Assembly: GCF_030286555.1 (NCBI RefSeq)
Contig: NZ_JASVWF010000008.1
Span: 124,001 to 188,000, forward strand
Direction: 5' to 3'
Length of the DNA: 64,000 nt
Origin: Actinomycetospora termitidis
Lineage (GTDB): Bacteria; Actinomycetota; Actinomycetes; Mycobacteriales; Pseudonocardiaceae
Positions 16,620 to 25,301 of the stretch are shown piece after piece. The position numbers were made by a program, and so were the translations under genes. Below the pieces are notes generated by a model. It did no database searches and had not been told where the DNA came from. It worked only from the letters and a program-made list of their open reading frames with translations. Each line of letters opens with the position of its first letter. Positions within the stretch are counted from its first letter, which is position 1.

Positions 16620-18782
16620 GTGTCCGAGACGTCCGAACGATCCGGGTTGCAGGTCGACGAGCATCTGCGGGTGTTCGTCGAAGACGAGCTGCTCGCGCAG
16701 GTCGACCTCACCCCCGAGGACTTCTGGTCGACCCTGGCCCGGCTGCAGGAGCGGTTCGCGCCGCGGATCGCGACGGCGCTGGCCGAGCGCGACGATCTCC
16801 AGGGGAAGATCGACTCGTGGCACGCCGAGCACGGTGCGGGCTCCCGGGACGACTACGAGAAGCTGCTGACCGACCTCGGCTACCTGGCGCCGGAACCGAC
16901 GAGCGTCCCGACGATCGACGTCGACCGGGTCGACCCCGAGATCGCCGAGATCCCCGGCCCGCAGCTGGTGGTGCCGTCGACGAACGCGCGGTTCGCGCTG
17001 AACGCCGCGAACGCCCGCTGGGGTTCGCTGTTCGACGCGTTCTACGGCACCGACGCGCTCCCCCAGGACCACGAGCTCGCGAAGGGGTACGACGAGCGCC
17101 GCGGCGCCCAGGTGATCGCGGCCGCGGACGAGCTGCTCGACGAGCTGTTCCCGCTCGAGCGCGGCAGCCACGCCGACGTCACGGCCTACCGCCCCTCCAC
17201 CGACGGATTCGCCGCCGACACGGCCGACGGCACCGTCGGGCTGGCTCGGCGCGACCAGTTCGCCGGCTTCACCGCCCCGGACGGCGACGGCCGGGGCACC
17301 GTCCTGCTCGTGCGCAACGGCCTGCACGTCGACCTCGTGATCGACCCGTCCACCCAGGTGGGCCGCCAGCACCACGCGGACGTCAGCGACGTCGTGCTCG
17401 AGTCGGCGGTGACCACGATCGTCGACCTCGAGGACTCGGTCGCGACGGTCGACGGCGAGGACAAGGCCCTGGCCTACCGCACGTGGCTCGGGCTGATGAC
17501 CGGCGACCTCGTCGCGGAGTTCGCCAAGGGCGGCGAGACCGTCACCCGGCGGGTCAACCCGGACCGCGAGTACACCGGGGCCGACGGTTCATCGCTCGCG
17601 CTGCCCGGCCGCTCGCTCATGCTCGTGCGTACCTGCGGGCACCACATGACGACGAACGCGGTGCTCACCGCGGACGGCGCCGAGGTCAACGAGGGTGTCC
17701 TCGACGCGCTCGTGTGCGCCGTCGCCGGTCTGTACGACCTGCGCGGGCTCGGACCGCACACCAACTCCCGCGCCGGCAGCGTCTACGTCGTCAAGCCCAA
17801 GCAGCACGGGCCCGACGAGGTCGCGCTGACCGTCGAGCTGTTCGCGGCGGTCGAGGAGGCCCTCGGTCTCGACGCGAACACGCTCAAGATCGGCATCATG
17901 GACGAGGAGAAGCGGACGACGGTGAACCTGTCGGCCTGCATCGGCGCGGCGGCCGACCGCGTCATCTTCGTCAACACCGGCTTCCTCGACCGGACCGGCG
18001 ACGAGATCCACACCTGCTTCGCCGCCGGGCCGGTGCTGCGCAAGGGCGACATGAAGTCGACGACCTGGTTGCAGACCTACGAGGACCGCAACGTCGACGT
18101 CGCGCTCGCGGCCGGCTTCGAGCACCACGCGCAGGTCGGCAAGGGGATGTGGGCCAAGCCCGCGGCAATGGCCGAGATGCTGGAGCAGAAGATCGGGCAC
18201 CCGAAGGCCGGCGCGAACACCGCCTGGGTGCCCTCGCCGACCGCCGCGACGCTGCACGCCCTGCACTACCTCCGCACCGATGTGCACGCCGTCCAGGAGG
18301 AGATCGCGAAGCGGGACACGGCCGACCGCCGTCACCTGCTGGAACTGCCGCTCTCCGACCCGGGCACCCTGTCCGACGACGACGTGCGCCGGGAGCTGGA
18401 GACCAACGCGCAGTCGATCCTCGGCTACGTCGTGCGCTGGGTCGGGATGGGCATCGGCTGCTCCACGGTGCCCGACCTCGACGGGGTCGGGCTGATGGAG
18501 GACCGCGCGACGCTGCGCATCTCCAGCCAGCTCATCGCGAACTGGCTCGAGCACGGCGTCGTCGACGCCGACACCGTGCGGGAGACCTTCGCGCGCATGG
18601 CCGCCCTGGTCGACGAGCAGAACGAGGGCCAGGACGGCTACCCGCCGATGGCGCCCGACCTCGAGAACAGCGAGTCCTTCCAGGCTGCCCTCGAGCTGGT
18701 GTTCACCGGCGGCACCGAGCCCAACGGCTACACCGAGCGCGCCCTCACCCAGTGGCGTCGCCAGGCCAAGGCCCACGCCTGA
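16620..18782 (+). CDS. glcB: Malate synthase G
   Basis: The 720-aa protein is the monomeric G isoform, which condenses glyoxylate with acetyl-CoA to malate; typical length is about 720-740 aa. Visible signatures are NAANARWGSLFDAFYGTDA, TTIVDLEDSVATVDGEDK with the Mg-binding acids, GHHMTTNAVL, and MDEEKRTTVNLSACIGAA. The GTG at 16620 gives a normal N-terminus. It is a single-gene unit ended by a perfect 26-bp palindrome. Its presence suggests growth on C2 units or compounds degraded to glyoxylate and acetyl-CoA. Confidence 0.97.
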   Translation: MSETSERSGLQVDEHLRVFVEDELLAQVDLTPEDFWSTLARLQERFAPRIATALAERDDLQGKIDSWHAEHGAGSRDDYEKLLTDLGYLAPEPTSVPTIDVDRVDPEIAEIPGPQLVVPSTNARFALNAANARWGSLFDAFYGTDALPQDHELAKGYDERRGAQVIAAADELLDELFPLERGSHADVTAYRPSTDGFAADTADGTVGLARRDQFAGFTAPDGDGRGTVLLVRNGLHVDLVIDPSTQVGRQHHADVSDVVLESAVTTIVDLEDSVATVDGEDKALAYRTWLGLMTGDLVAEFAKGGETVTRRVNPDREYTGADGSSLALPGRSLMLVRTCGHHMTTNAVLTADGAEVNEGVLDALVCAVAGLYDLRGLGPHTNSRAGSVYVVKPKQHGPDEVALTVELFAAVEEALGLDANTLKIGIMDEEKRTTVNLSACIGAAADRVIFVNTGFLDRTGDEIHTCFAAGPVLRKGDMKSTTWLQTYEDRNVDVALAAGFEHHAQVGKGMWAKPAAMAEMLEQKIGHPKAGANTAWVPSPTAATLHALHYLRTDVHAVQEEIAKRDTADRRHLLELPLSDPGTLSDDDVRRELETNAQSILGYVVRWVGMGIGCSTVPDLDGVGLMEDRATLRISSQLIANWLEHGVVDADTVRETFARMAALVDEQNEGQDGYPPMAPDLENSESFQAALELVFTGGTEPNGYTERALTQWRRQAKAHA

Positions 18783-18790
18783 CGACGGGT

Positions 18791-18816
18791 CGCGCCCCGT
18801 CCGCGGACGGGGCGCG
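18791..18816. terminator. Bidirectional palindromic terminator
   Basis: A perfect 26-bp palindrome, 13-bp arms with no spacer (CGCGCCCCGTCCG and its complement), lies 8 bp after the malate synthase stop codon and 14 bp from the stop of the convergent monooxygenase gene. There is no U-tract, as is usual in actinobacteria. Position between two converging genes supports a two-way terminator. Confidence 0.75.
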
Positions 18817-18830
18817 GCCTCCGGTGCCGA

Positions 18831-20027
18831 TCAGGCCTGCGCGGTGGCCTCGTCCTTCTGCTCGGCCGCGTACTTGTCGGTCCACGCCTGGATGGCCGCG
18901 CCGTTCTTCGCGTCCAGCTCGCCGTGCCGGCTGCGGGCCCACTCCTCGGCGGCGAGCAGCCGGCGCTGGGAGGGCTGGAAGGCCGGGATGACGTGGCGGG
19001 CGAACAGCTCGTAGTGCCGCTGCGTCGCCTCCCAGTTCGCCCAGTCATGCTGCATCATCATGTAGCAGCCGAAACCGCCGTCGCTCTGGTCCATGAGCCG
19101 CTGGATCTGCGCGATCGCCTGGTCCGGAGTCCCGATGACGCCCAGCCCGGTCTCGTTGATCCAGGCCACGCGCTCCTCGAACGTCTCGCCCTCCGCCCGG
19201 AAGGTCGGCAGCGCGAGAGTGCGCTGGGTGTAGTCGCAGAAGGTGTCGAAGCCGTACCGGACGTCCTCGACCGCCTGCTCCTGCGTCTCGGCGATGTGCA
19301 TCGGGCCGACGAGCCGCCACGACGCGCGGTTCGTCGTCCGACCCGCCTTGGCGGCCTCGGCCTCCACCACGTTCCAGTGGTGGGCGAGCACGTCGAATCC
19401 CTCGCGGGTGGTGGCGCCGAGCGAGAGCAGGCCGAGCCCGTGCTTCCCGGCCAGGATCGGGCCGGCGGGCGAGACGGTCGCCGCGACGGCGATGTCGAAC
19501 ACCGGGTCCGAGTAGGGCGCGAGCTGGGTGGCGGCCTCGACGAGGTCGTAGCGATCCGTGTGGTGGGTGACCCGGCCGTCGCCGTGGAGGAGCCGGAGCA
19601 GCACCTCGAGGTCCTCGCCGAGGGCGGGTCGGAGCGCGCTGGGCTCCAGTCCGATCATCGCGGCGTCGGTGGGGAGCGACCCCGGCCCGACGCCGAGCAT
19701 CAGCCGCCCGCGCAGCAGGTGGTCGACGAGGATCGCGCGGTCCGCGGTCCACAGCGGGTGGTGGTAGGGCAGCGAGACGACGCCCGTGCCGAGCTTGATG
19801 TTCCGGGTCACCGCCCCGACGTGCGAGATGAAGGTCAGCGGGTCCGCGATGATCTCGGTGCCCGCGCTGTGGTGCTCGCCGACCCAGGCCTCGTCGTAGC
19901 CGAGCCGGTCCATCAGCTGGATCGTCTCGATGTTGCGCTGCAACGACGTCGTCGGGTTCTGCGTCGGCGGGGAGTTGAACGGTGGCATGAAGATGCCGAA
20001 GCGCAGCTTGTTGACGGGGTTGGACAC
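18831..20027 (-). CDS. LLM-class flavin-dependent monooxygenase (limonene monooxygenase-like)
   Basis: The 398-aa protein is a bacterial-luciferase-like TIM barrel. Family signs are RFGIFMPPF at strand 1, LGYDEAWVGEHHSAG, ADPLTFISHVGAVT and GRLMLGVGPGSLPTDAAMIG. Length and order resemble limonene 1,2-monooxygenase (LimB, about 390 aa) and long-chain alkanal monooxygenases, which use FMNH2 from a separate reductase. The GTG start at 20027 has GGAGGAG 6 nt before it. The GAF-Fis regulator is 43 bp upstream on the same strand, so it may be in one transcript or regulated locally. No flavin reductase is adjacent. Confidence 0.85.
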   Translation of the reverse strand: MSNPVNKLRFGIFMPPFNSPPTQNPTTSLQRNIETIQLMDRLGYDEAWVGEHHSAGTEIIADPLTFISHVGAVTRNIKLGTGVVSLPYHHPLWTADRAILVDHLLRGRLMLGVGPGSLPTDAAMIGLEPSALRPALGEDLEVLLRLLHGDGRVTHHTDRYDLVEAATQLAPYSDPVFDIAVAATVSPAGPILAGKHGLGLLSLGATTREGFDVLAHHWNVVEAEAAKAGRTTNRASWRLVGPMHIAETQEQAVEDVRYGFDTFCDYTQRTLALPTFRAEGETFEERVAWINETGLGVIGTPDQAIAQIQRLMDQSDGGFGCYMMMQHDWANWEATQRHYELFARHVIPAFQPSQRRLLAAEEWARSRHGELDAKNGAAIQAWTDKYAAEQKDEATAQA

Positions 20028-20070
20028 GGTTCTCCTCCGGACGGGTGTGTCGGGGTGCGGGACGGGATCG

Positions 20071-21117
20071 TCAGAGGGCGCGGGAGGTGTCCGGCGCCCA
20101 GGAGATCCGGTAGCGGCGGAGCTTCTGGTAGAGCGTGGCCCGCGAGATCCCGAGCGTGGCCGCGGCGACGGACTTGTTGCCGCGGCACTCCGCGAGGGTC
20201 CGCGCGATCACGTCGGCCTCGGCGGCCTCCAGCGGGCTGGACTCGGGGGTCGGCGGTACCGCGGCCGACGTCGGGTCCGGGTGCAGGGTCAGCAGGGCAC
20301 CGTCGATCCCGACCAGCGGGTGCACGCGCGCGCGGAGGCCGTCGCGCACCACGACGTCCGCGGCGGGGCCCGCGTGACGCACCAGCTCCCAGACGGTGCG
20401 GTGCTCGAGCCCCCAGGCACCGGCGACGTCGTCCGTGAACATCAGGCTGCTGGTCACGGCCACGACGGGCGCGGTGGTGCGGACCCGGCCCGACACGAAC
20501 GCGTCGAGCAGCGCCCGCTCCTCCCGCGACCCGTGCTCGGCGATGCGGCTCGACACGGTGTCGGCCAGGGACCGGGTCAGGGCGCGCAGGAACTGGTTGG
20601 CGTCCTCGGCGAAGCAGGTGACGTTGACGGCGCCATGCACCCGGCCGGTGACCGGGTGCACCACCGGCGCGGCCACGCAGGCCCAGCGGTGGAACGCCTC
20701 GACGTAGTGGTCGGGGCCGAACACGGTCGCGAGCTCACGGCTCTCCAGCGACGTCCCGATGCCGTTGGTGCCGACCCGCTGCTCGGCGAAGAACGAGCCG
20801 TGCTGCATCCCCTGCGCGTCGAGCGCCCGCCCGATGGCCGGCTCGGAGACCCACCGCCACACGACGTGGCCGTGCGCGTCGGCGAGAGCGAGGCAGGCCG
20901 GGCCACCGGTCAGCGAGTCCGCCGCCCGCAGCACCACCGGCGAGGCGATCCGCACGAACTCGCTGTCGGTGTCCACGTCGACGATCGGGATCTCCGTGCG
21001 CCCCGGGTCGACACCGCTCCACCGCGAGCGCCGCCATGAGGTCAGCACCTGGCCGGAGACTCCGACGGGCTCGTGGCCCGACTGGAACGCCTCCCACGCA
21101 CGCCGTGACCGCCTCAT
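20071..21117 (-). CDS. GAF-Fis transcriptional regulator (AcoR-like without AAA+ domain)
   Basis: The 348-aa protein begins MRRSRRAWEAFQSG and has the ligand-sensing GAF-type region of AcoR-like activators (FFAEQRVGTNGIGTSLE, CVAAPVVHPVTGRVHGAVNV). It ends in a Fis-type helix-turn-helix, CRGNKSVAAATLGISRATLY. The sigma54-interacting AAA+ module found in AcoR itself is absent, as in many actinobacterial relatives. ATG 21117 has GGAGG 6 nt upstream. It is divergent from an amino acid permease and 43 bp upstream of the LLM monooxygenase, so both are candidate targets. Confidence 0.85.
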   Translation of the reverse strand: MRRSRRAWEAFQSGHEPVGVSGQVLTSWRRSRWSGVDPGRTEIPIVDVDTDSEFVRIASPVVLRAADSLTGGPACLALADAHGHVVWRWVSEPAIGRALDAQGMQHGSFFAEQRVGTNGIGTSLESRELATVFGPDHYVEAFHRWACVAAPVVHPVTGRVHGAVNVTCFAEDANQFLRALTRSLADTVSSRIAEHGSREERALLDAFVSGRVRTTAPVVAVTSSLMFTDDVAGAWGLEHRTVWELVRHAGPAADVVVRDGLRARVHPLVGIDGALLTLHPDPTSAAVPPTPESSPLEAAEADVIARTLAECRGNKSVAAATLGISRATLYQKLRRYRISWAPDTSRAL

Positions 21118-21185
21118 CGTCACCTCCCGCCGGGCCCCTGTGACCGCTGACACGGCGAGTATGCAAGCCGACGTCGGCCCGCGGA

Positions 21186-21204
21186 CTGTTCAGTTCCTGA
21201 ACAG
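21186..21204. promoter_or_regulatory. Inverted repeat, candidate operator of the GAF-Fis regulator
   Basis: CTGTTCAG and CTGAACAG form a perfect 8-bp inverted repeat around TTC. The site is 69 bp upstream of the regulator start and about 150 bp upstream of the divergent permease start. It is the clearest symmetric sequence in the 240-bp gap and fits a Fis-type dimer. This is inference from position. Confidence 0.65.
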
Positions 21205-21357
21205 CGCCCCCGGCCACGCACTTCACACCGTCTTGGCGCGGGACGTCCGGTTGTCGATACTTGTCCGCGCCCGAGCGTCCTCTCGGGTGAGGCACCCACC
21301 CGGACGCGTCGCTCGTGCAGCGGTGCGGCCGGGCGGGATCGTGTCGGGGAGTGATCG

Positions 21358-22908
21358 ATGAGCGTTCCGGAGAAGGCCCATCCGCAGACCAACGCGTCCG
21401 ACTCCTCGGACGTCGACGAGTTCGGGTACAAGCCGACCCTGGTCCGTTCCCTCGGCAGCTTCCACACCTTCGCGGCCGGGATCAGCTACATCTCGATCCT
21501 GACCGGCACGTTCCAGCTGTTCTACTTCGGCCTGGGGTCCGGCGGCCCGGCCTACTGGTGGTCGTGGCCCATGGTCTTCGTCGGCCAGCTGATGGTCGCG
21601 TTGTGCTTCTGCGAGCTCGCGGCCCGTTTCCCGGTGGCCGGCTCGATCTACAACTGGACCAAGCGACTGACCAGCCCGCACGTGTCGTGGCTGGCCGGTT
21701 GGACGATGCTGACCGCATCGATCGTCTCGATCGCCGCCGTCGCGCTGGCCCTGCAGGCGACGCTGCCCGAGCTGTGGTCGGGCTTCCAGTTCATCCCGAT
21801 GGCGGGCGACGACGACACCGGGGCGCAGGCGCTCAACGGCGTCATCCTGGCCGCGCTGCTGATCGTGTTCACCACCGCGATCAACGCGTTCGGCACCAAG
21901 CTCATGGCCCAGATCAACGCCGCGGGCGTGTTCATCGAGCTGATCGCGGCGGTGCTGCTGATCGTCCTGCTCGCGATCAACATCGTGCGCGGCCCGCAGA
22001 TCGTGCTCGACACCGGCGGCATCGACGCGTCCGACCGGCCGCTCGGGTACGCAGGTGCCTTCCTCGTCGCGATGTTCGCCTCGCTCTACGTCATGTACGG
22101 GTTCGACACCGCGTCGTCGCTGGCCGAGGAGTCGCACGACCCGCGCCGCAACGCCCCGAAGGCGATCCTGCGGGCCCTGTTCTTCTCGTTCCTGCTCGGC
22201 GGGCTCATCCTGCTGTTCGCGCTGATGTCGGCGCCCGATCTGGCCGACCCGGCGTTCAGCTCGCTCGGCGGTCTGCAGGCGCTCATCCTCGCCGTGCTCG
22301 GCCCGGTCGGCGGCTCGGTCATCCTCGTCGCCGTCGTCATCGCCGTGGTGGTCTGCGCCCTCGCGGTGCACGCCGCCGCGATCCGCCTCGCCTTCGCGAT
22401 GAGCCGGGACAACAACCTGCCGGCCGGTGCCAAGCTGTGCTCGATCAGTCCGCGGTTCGGCACGCCGGTGACCGCGTCGGTGGTGATCGGCGTGCTGGCG
22501 ATCGTCCTGCTGTTCGTCACGTTCAGCCCGCAGATCTACACCGTGGTCACCTCGATCGCGATCATCATGATCTACACGGCGTACCTGCTCGTGACGGTCC
22601 CCTTGCTGCTCAAGCGCCTGCGCGGCGACTGGCAGCCGCGCGAGGGCGCGTTCTCGCTGGGCCGCTGGGGCATCCCGGTCAACGTCCTCGCCGTGCTCTG
22701 GGGCGGGTTCATGACGGTCAACCTCGCCTGGCCGCGCAACGAGGTCTACAACGCCACCGAGCCCTTCCACTGGTACCTGCAGTGGGGCGGGGTGCTGCTG
22801 CCCGGCCTCATCCTCGGCGTCGGCTTCGCGTACTACTGGACCGTCCAGCGGCACAAGACCGGCGTCGTGGCCGAGCACGCCCGCGCCGACGTCGGCGGAC
22901 CGGCCTGA
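21358..22908 (+). CDS. APC-family amino acid permease
   Basis: The 516-aa protein has about 12 transmembrane helices. Its N-terminal half carries the amino acid/polyamine/organocation motifs: FGYKPTLVRSLGSFHTFAAG, the CELAARFPVAGSIYNWTKR segment, and DTASSLAEESHDPRRNAPKA in the loop after helix 6. Relatives import amino acids, GABA or ethanolamine. ATG 21358 is preceded by GGGGA. It is divergent from the GAF-Fis regulator, suggesting substrate-induced uptake, and converges with the SDR gene 3 bp away. Confidence 0.9.
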   Translation: MSVPEKAHPQTNASDSSDVDEFGYKPTLVRSLGSFHTFAAGISYISILTGTFQLFYFGLGSGGPAYWWSWPMVFVGQLMVALCFCELAARFPVAGSIYNWTKRLTSPHVSWLAGWTMLTASIVSIAAVALALQATLPELWSGFQFIPMAGDDDTGAQALNGVILAALLIVFTTAINAFGTKLMAQINAAGVFIELIAAVLLIVLLAINIVRGPQIVLDTGGIDASDRPLGYAGAFLVAMFASLYVMYGFDTASSLAEESHDPRRNAPKAILRALFFSFLLGGLILLFALMSAPDLADPAFSSLGGLQALILAVLGPVGGSVILVAVVIAVVVCALAVHAAAIRLAFAMSRDNNLPAGAKLCSISPRFGTPVTASVVIGVLAIVLLFVTFSPQIYTVVTSIAIIMIYTAYLLVTVPLLLKRLRGDWQPREGAFSLGRWGIPVNVLAVLWGGFMTVNLAWPRNEVYNATEPFHWYLQWGGVLLPGLILGVGFAYYWTVQRHKTGVVAEHARADVGGPA

Positions 22909-22911
22909 CCC

Positions 22912-23604
22912 TCACCAGGGGATCGGTCGCCCGTCGCGTGTGAAGGTGCCGGTCGGGCCGTCGGCGGGGAGGTCGACGGCGTACAGCACGCTCGCGGCAC
23001 CGTCGGCGACGGGCCGTCCGCCGGCGCCGCCCATGTCGGTGGCGACCCAGCCGGGACACACCGCGTTGACCAGGACGCCCCGGGGACGCAGGTCCGCCGC
23101 GAGCTTGACGGTGAGCATGTCCAGGGCGGCCTTCGACACCGAGTACGCCGGGACTCCCCCGCCGCCCGCGGTCTCCCCGAACGACCCGGCTCCGCTCGAG
23201 ACGTTCACGACCCGTGCACCCGGGCGCAACAGGTCCTCGAAGGCCACCACCATCCGCCAGGCGCCGAGGAGGTTCACCTGCATCGCCTCGGCGACGACCT
23301 CGAGGTCGGCGTGGGCGGCGTCCTGCCAGGTGTCGTAGTGGATGCCGGCGTTGTTGACCAGGACGTCGACGCCGCCGTGTTCCGCGCGCACCCGGTCGGC
23401 CAGCGCCTGCACCGAGCCCGCGTCGGCCACGTCGAGCTCGCGGGGCTCCACCCCGTCGAGTCCCCGTGCGGCCTCCTCGCCGCGCCGCAGGTCGCGGGAC
23501 CCGAGGATCACCGTCCCGCCGCGCCCGGCCAGGCGGCGGACCACCTCCAGCCCGATCCCCCGGTTCGCGCCGGTCACCACCGCGACCGTGCCCGCTCCGC
23601 TCAC
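22912..23604 (-). CDS. Short-chain dehydrogenase/reductase
   Basis: The 230-aa protein is a classical SDR with cofactor motif TGANRGIG (about 11-18), NNAGIH near residue 90, a catalytic Ser in VVNVSSGAGS and the active-site YSVSK. The closest type is the carbonyl reductase-like group. The GTG start at 23604 is 10 bp downstream of the receiver gene stop, so it is the last gene of the signalling operon or reads through from it. Its substrate and any link to signalling are unknown. Confidence 0.88.
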   Translation of the reverse strand: MSGAGTVAVVTGANRGIGLEVVRRLAGRGGTVILGSRDLRRGEEAARGLDGVEPRELDVADAGSVQALADRVRAEHGGVDVLVNNAGIHYDTWQDAAHADLEVVAEAMQVNLLGAWRMVVAFEDLLRPGARVVNVSSGAGSFGETAGGGGVPAYSVSKAALDMLTVKLAADLRPRGVLVNAVCPGWVATDMGGAGGRPVADGAASVLYAVDLPADGPTGTFTRDGRPIPW

Positions 23605-23614
23605 GACGGCTCGC

Positions 23615-24052
23615 TCAGCGCGGCAGCTTGACGACCGTCACGAAGAAGTCGTCGATCTGCCGGATGATGTCGATGAACCGCTCGAAGTCGACGGGCTTCG
23701 CGACGTACGCGTTGGCGTGCAGGTTGTAGCTGCGCAGGATGTCCTCCTCGGCCTGCGAGGTGGTCAGCACGACGACGGGGATGGCCCGCAGGACCTCGTC
23801 GGACTTGATCTCCTCGAGGACCTGCCGGCCGTCCTTCCGCGGCAGGTTGAGGTCCAGCAGGATCAGGCCGGGGCGGGGGGCGTCGGCGTAGGTGCCCTCG
23901 CGGCGCAGGAACTGCAGCGCCTCCACGCCGTCCGGGACCACGTGCAGGGTGTTGCGCAGCTTGTGGTGCTCGAACGCCTCGCGGGTCATGAGGACGTCGC
24001 CCTCGTCGTCCTCGACCAGCAGCACGTCGATCTCGTCAGGCGGGGTCGTCAC
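23615..24052 (-). CDS. Single-domain response regulator (Rcp1-like receiver)
   Basis: The 145-aa protein is a stand-alone CheY-like receiver. It shows the acidic pair in [12 protein letters not shown], the phospho-acceptor Asp in [13 protein letters not shown], the switch Thr in VVVLTTSQ and Lys in AYVAKPVD. Proteins of this type partner with phytochrome-class kinases (Rcp1). GTG 24052 overlaps the end of the histidine kinase gene by 17 bp, indicating translational coupling. No output domain is present, so it is likely a phosphate shuttle or a regulator of the upstream PP2C phosphatase. Confidence 0.9.
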   Translation of the reverse strand: MTTPPDEIDVLLVEDDEGDVLMTREAFEHHKLRNTLHVVPDGVEALQFLRREGTYADAPRPGLILLDLNLPRKDGRQVLEEIKSDEVLRAIPVVVLTTSQAEEDILRSYNLHANAYVAKPVDFERFIDIIRQIDDFFVTVVKLPR

Positions 24053-25301
24053 GATGGTCCTCCACGGGGCCGGGAACGAGGGCGGGGACGGGCTCGGCGA
24101 GCGCCGGCAGGGCGACGACGAAGGTGCTCCCGGTGCCCGTGGTCTCCTCCAGCCAGATCGTCCCACCGTGGTGCTCGACGATCTTGCGGCACATCGCCAG
24201 GCCGATTCCGGTGCCCGGGTAGCTCGACTTGCCGTGCAGGCGCTGGAAGATGACGAAGATCTGCTCGGCGTACTCCGGCTCGATGCCGATGCCGTTGTCG
24301 GTGAACCGGAGGAGCCATCGGTCGTCGTCCCGGTCGACCGAGACGTGGACCCGGGGCGGTTCTTCGCCACGGAACTTGAGCGCGTTGCCGAGCAGGTTCT
24401 GGAAGACGGTGGCGAGCAGGGCCGGCTCGGCGTGCACCCGCGGCAGCTCGTCCCGGGTGACCCCGCCGCCGGACTCCTCCAGGGCGCCGGCGAGGTTGCG
24501 GACCGCGCGGTCGAGCAGCTCACCGCTGTCGACCTCCTCGACGGGACCGTCCGCGCGCCCGACCCGGGAGAAGGCCAACAGGTCGTTGATCAGGAACTGC
24601 ATCCGCTTGGCGCCGTCGACGGCGAACTCGATGTACTGGTCGGCCCGCTCGTCGAGCTGCCCGCCGTAGCGACGCTGCAGGAGCTGGCAGAAGCTGGTGA
24701 CCTTGCGCAGCGGCTCCTGCAGGTCGTGCGACGCGACGTAGGCGAACTGCTCCAGGTCGGAGTTCGACCGCTCCAGCTCGCGGCCGCGCTCGTCGAGCTC
24801 GGCCCGGGCCTCCTCGATGGCGTCCATCTCCGTGAGCAGGGAGCGGCGCATGGCGTCGACGTCGCGGCTCAACGAGGTGATCTCGCGGGGGCCACGGACG
24901 CCGATCCGACGCTGGAGGTTCCCGGAGGTGACGTCACGGGCCTCCGCGGCGAGCTGCTCGGTCGGTCGGACGACCGCCCGACGGAGCCACATCAGCAGCC
25001 CGACGAGCCCGGCCGCGAGCACCACCAGCGAGGCGAGCCCGACCAGGTCCACCGTCCGTGCGGCGGCGTTCGCCCGCTCCAACGCGACCGGCCCGAGCTG
25101 GGGCAGGAGCGCTCGGCGCTCCCGCGCGAGCGCCGCGAGGGCCAGCCCGACGACGAGGCCCACCACCACGAGCAGGACGCCGCCGGCGATCCCCGCGGTG
25201 ATCAGCAGACGGTGCAGCGAGCGGCGGGCCAGCGGATCGCGCTCCGCCGAGGTCTCCGGCGAGGTCTCCGCCGAGGTCTCCACCGCACTCTCCCCACTCA
25301 C
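24036..25301 (-). CDS. Sensor histidine kinase
   Basis: The 421-aa protein has transmembrane helices at about 32-58 and 86-106 with only a short external loop. A HAMP region follows (about 106-160), then a coiled segment, HisKA with phospho-acceptor His192 in [10 protein letters not shown], and an HATPase with [17 protein letters not shown] and GTGIGLAM. The kinase core resembles the phytochrome-type light or redox kinases. The N-terminus carries a short Glu/Thr/Ser repeat encoded by three 12-bp units. The GTG start overlaps the PP2C stop by 4 bp (GTGA), so kinase and phosphatase are co-translated. Confidence 0.92.
   Translation of the reverse strand: MSGESAVETSAETSPETSAERDPLARRSLHRLLITAGIAGGVLLVVVGLVVGLALAALARERRALLPQLGPVALERANAAARTVDLVGLASLVVLAAGLVGLLMWLRRAVVRPTEQLAAEARDVTSGNLQRRIGVRGPREITSLSRDVDAMRRSLLTEMDAIEEARAELDERGRELERSNSDLEQFAYVASHDLQEPLRKVTSFCQLLQRRYGGQLDERADQYIEFAVDGAKRMQFLINDLLAFSRVGRADGPVEEVDSGELLDRAVRNLAGALEESGGGVTRDELPRVHAEPALLATVFQNLLGNALKFRGEEPPRVHVSVDRDDDRWLLRFTDNGIGIEPEYAEQIFVIFQRLHGKSSYPGTGIGLAMCRKIVEHHGGTIWLEETTGTGSTFVVALPALAEPVPALVPGPVEDHRDDPA
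25249..25284. repeat. 12-bp tandem repeat inside the kinase gene
   Basis: Three consecutive 12-bp units (GAGGTCTCCGGC, GAGGTCTCCGCC, GAGGTCTCCACC) lie in the 5' end of the kinase gene and encode the repeated Ser/Glu/Thr tail before the first helix. Copy-number change would stay in frame, altering the tail by four residues. Confidence 0.7.
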
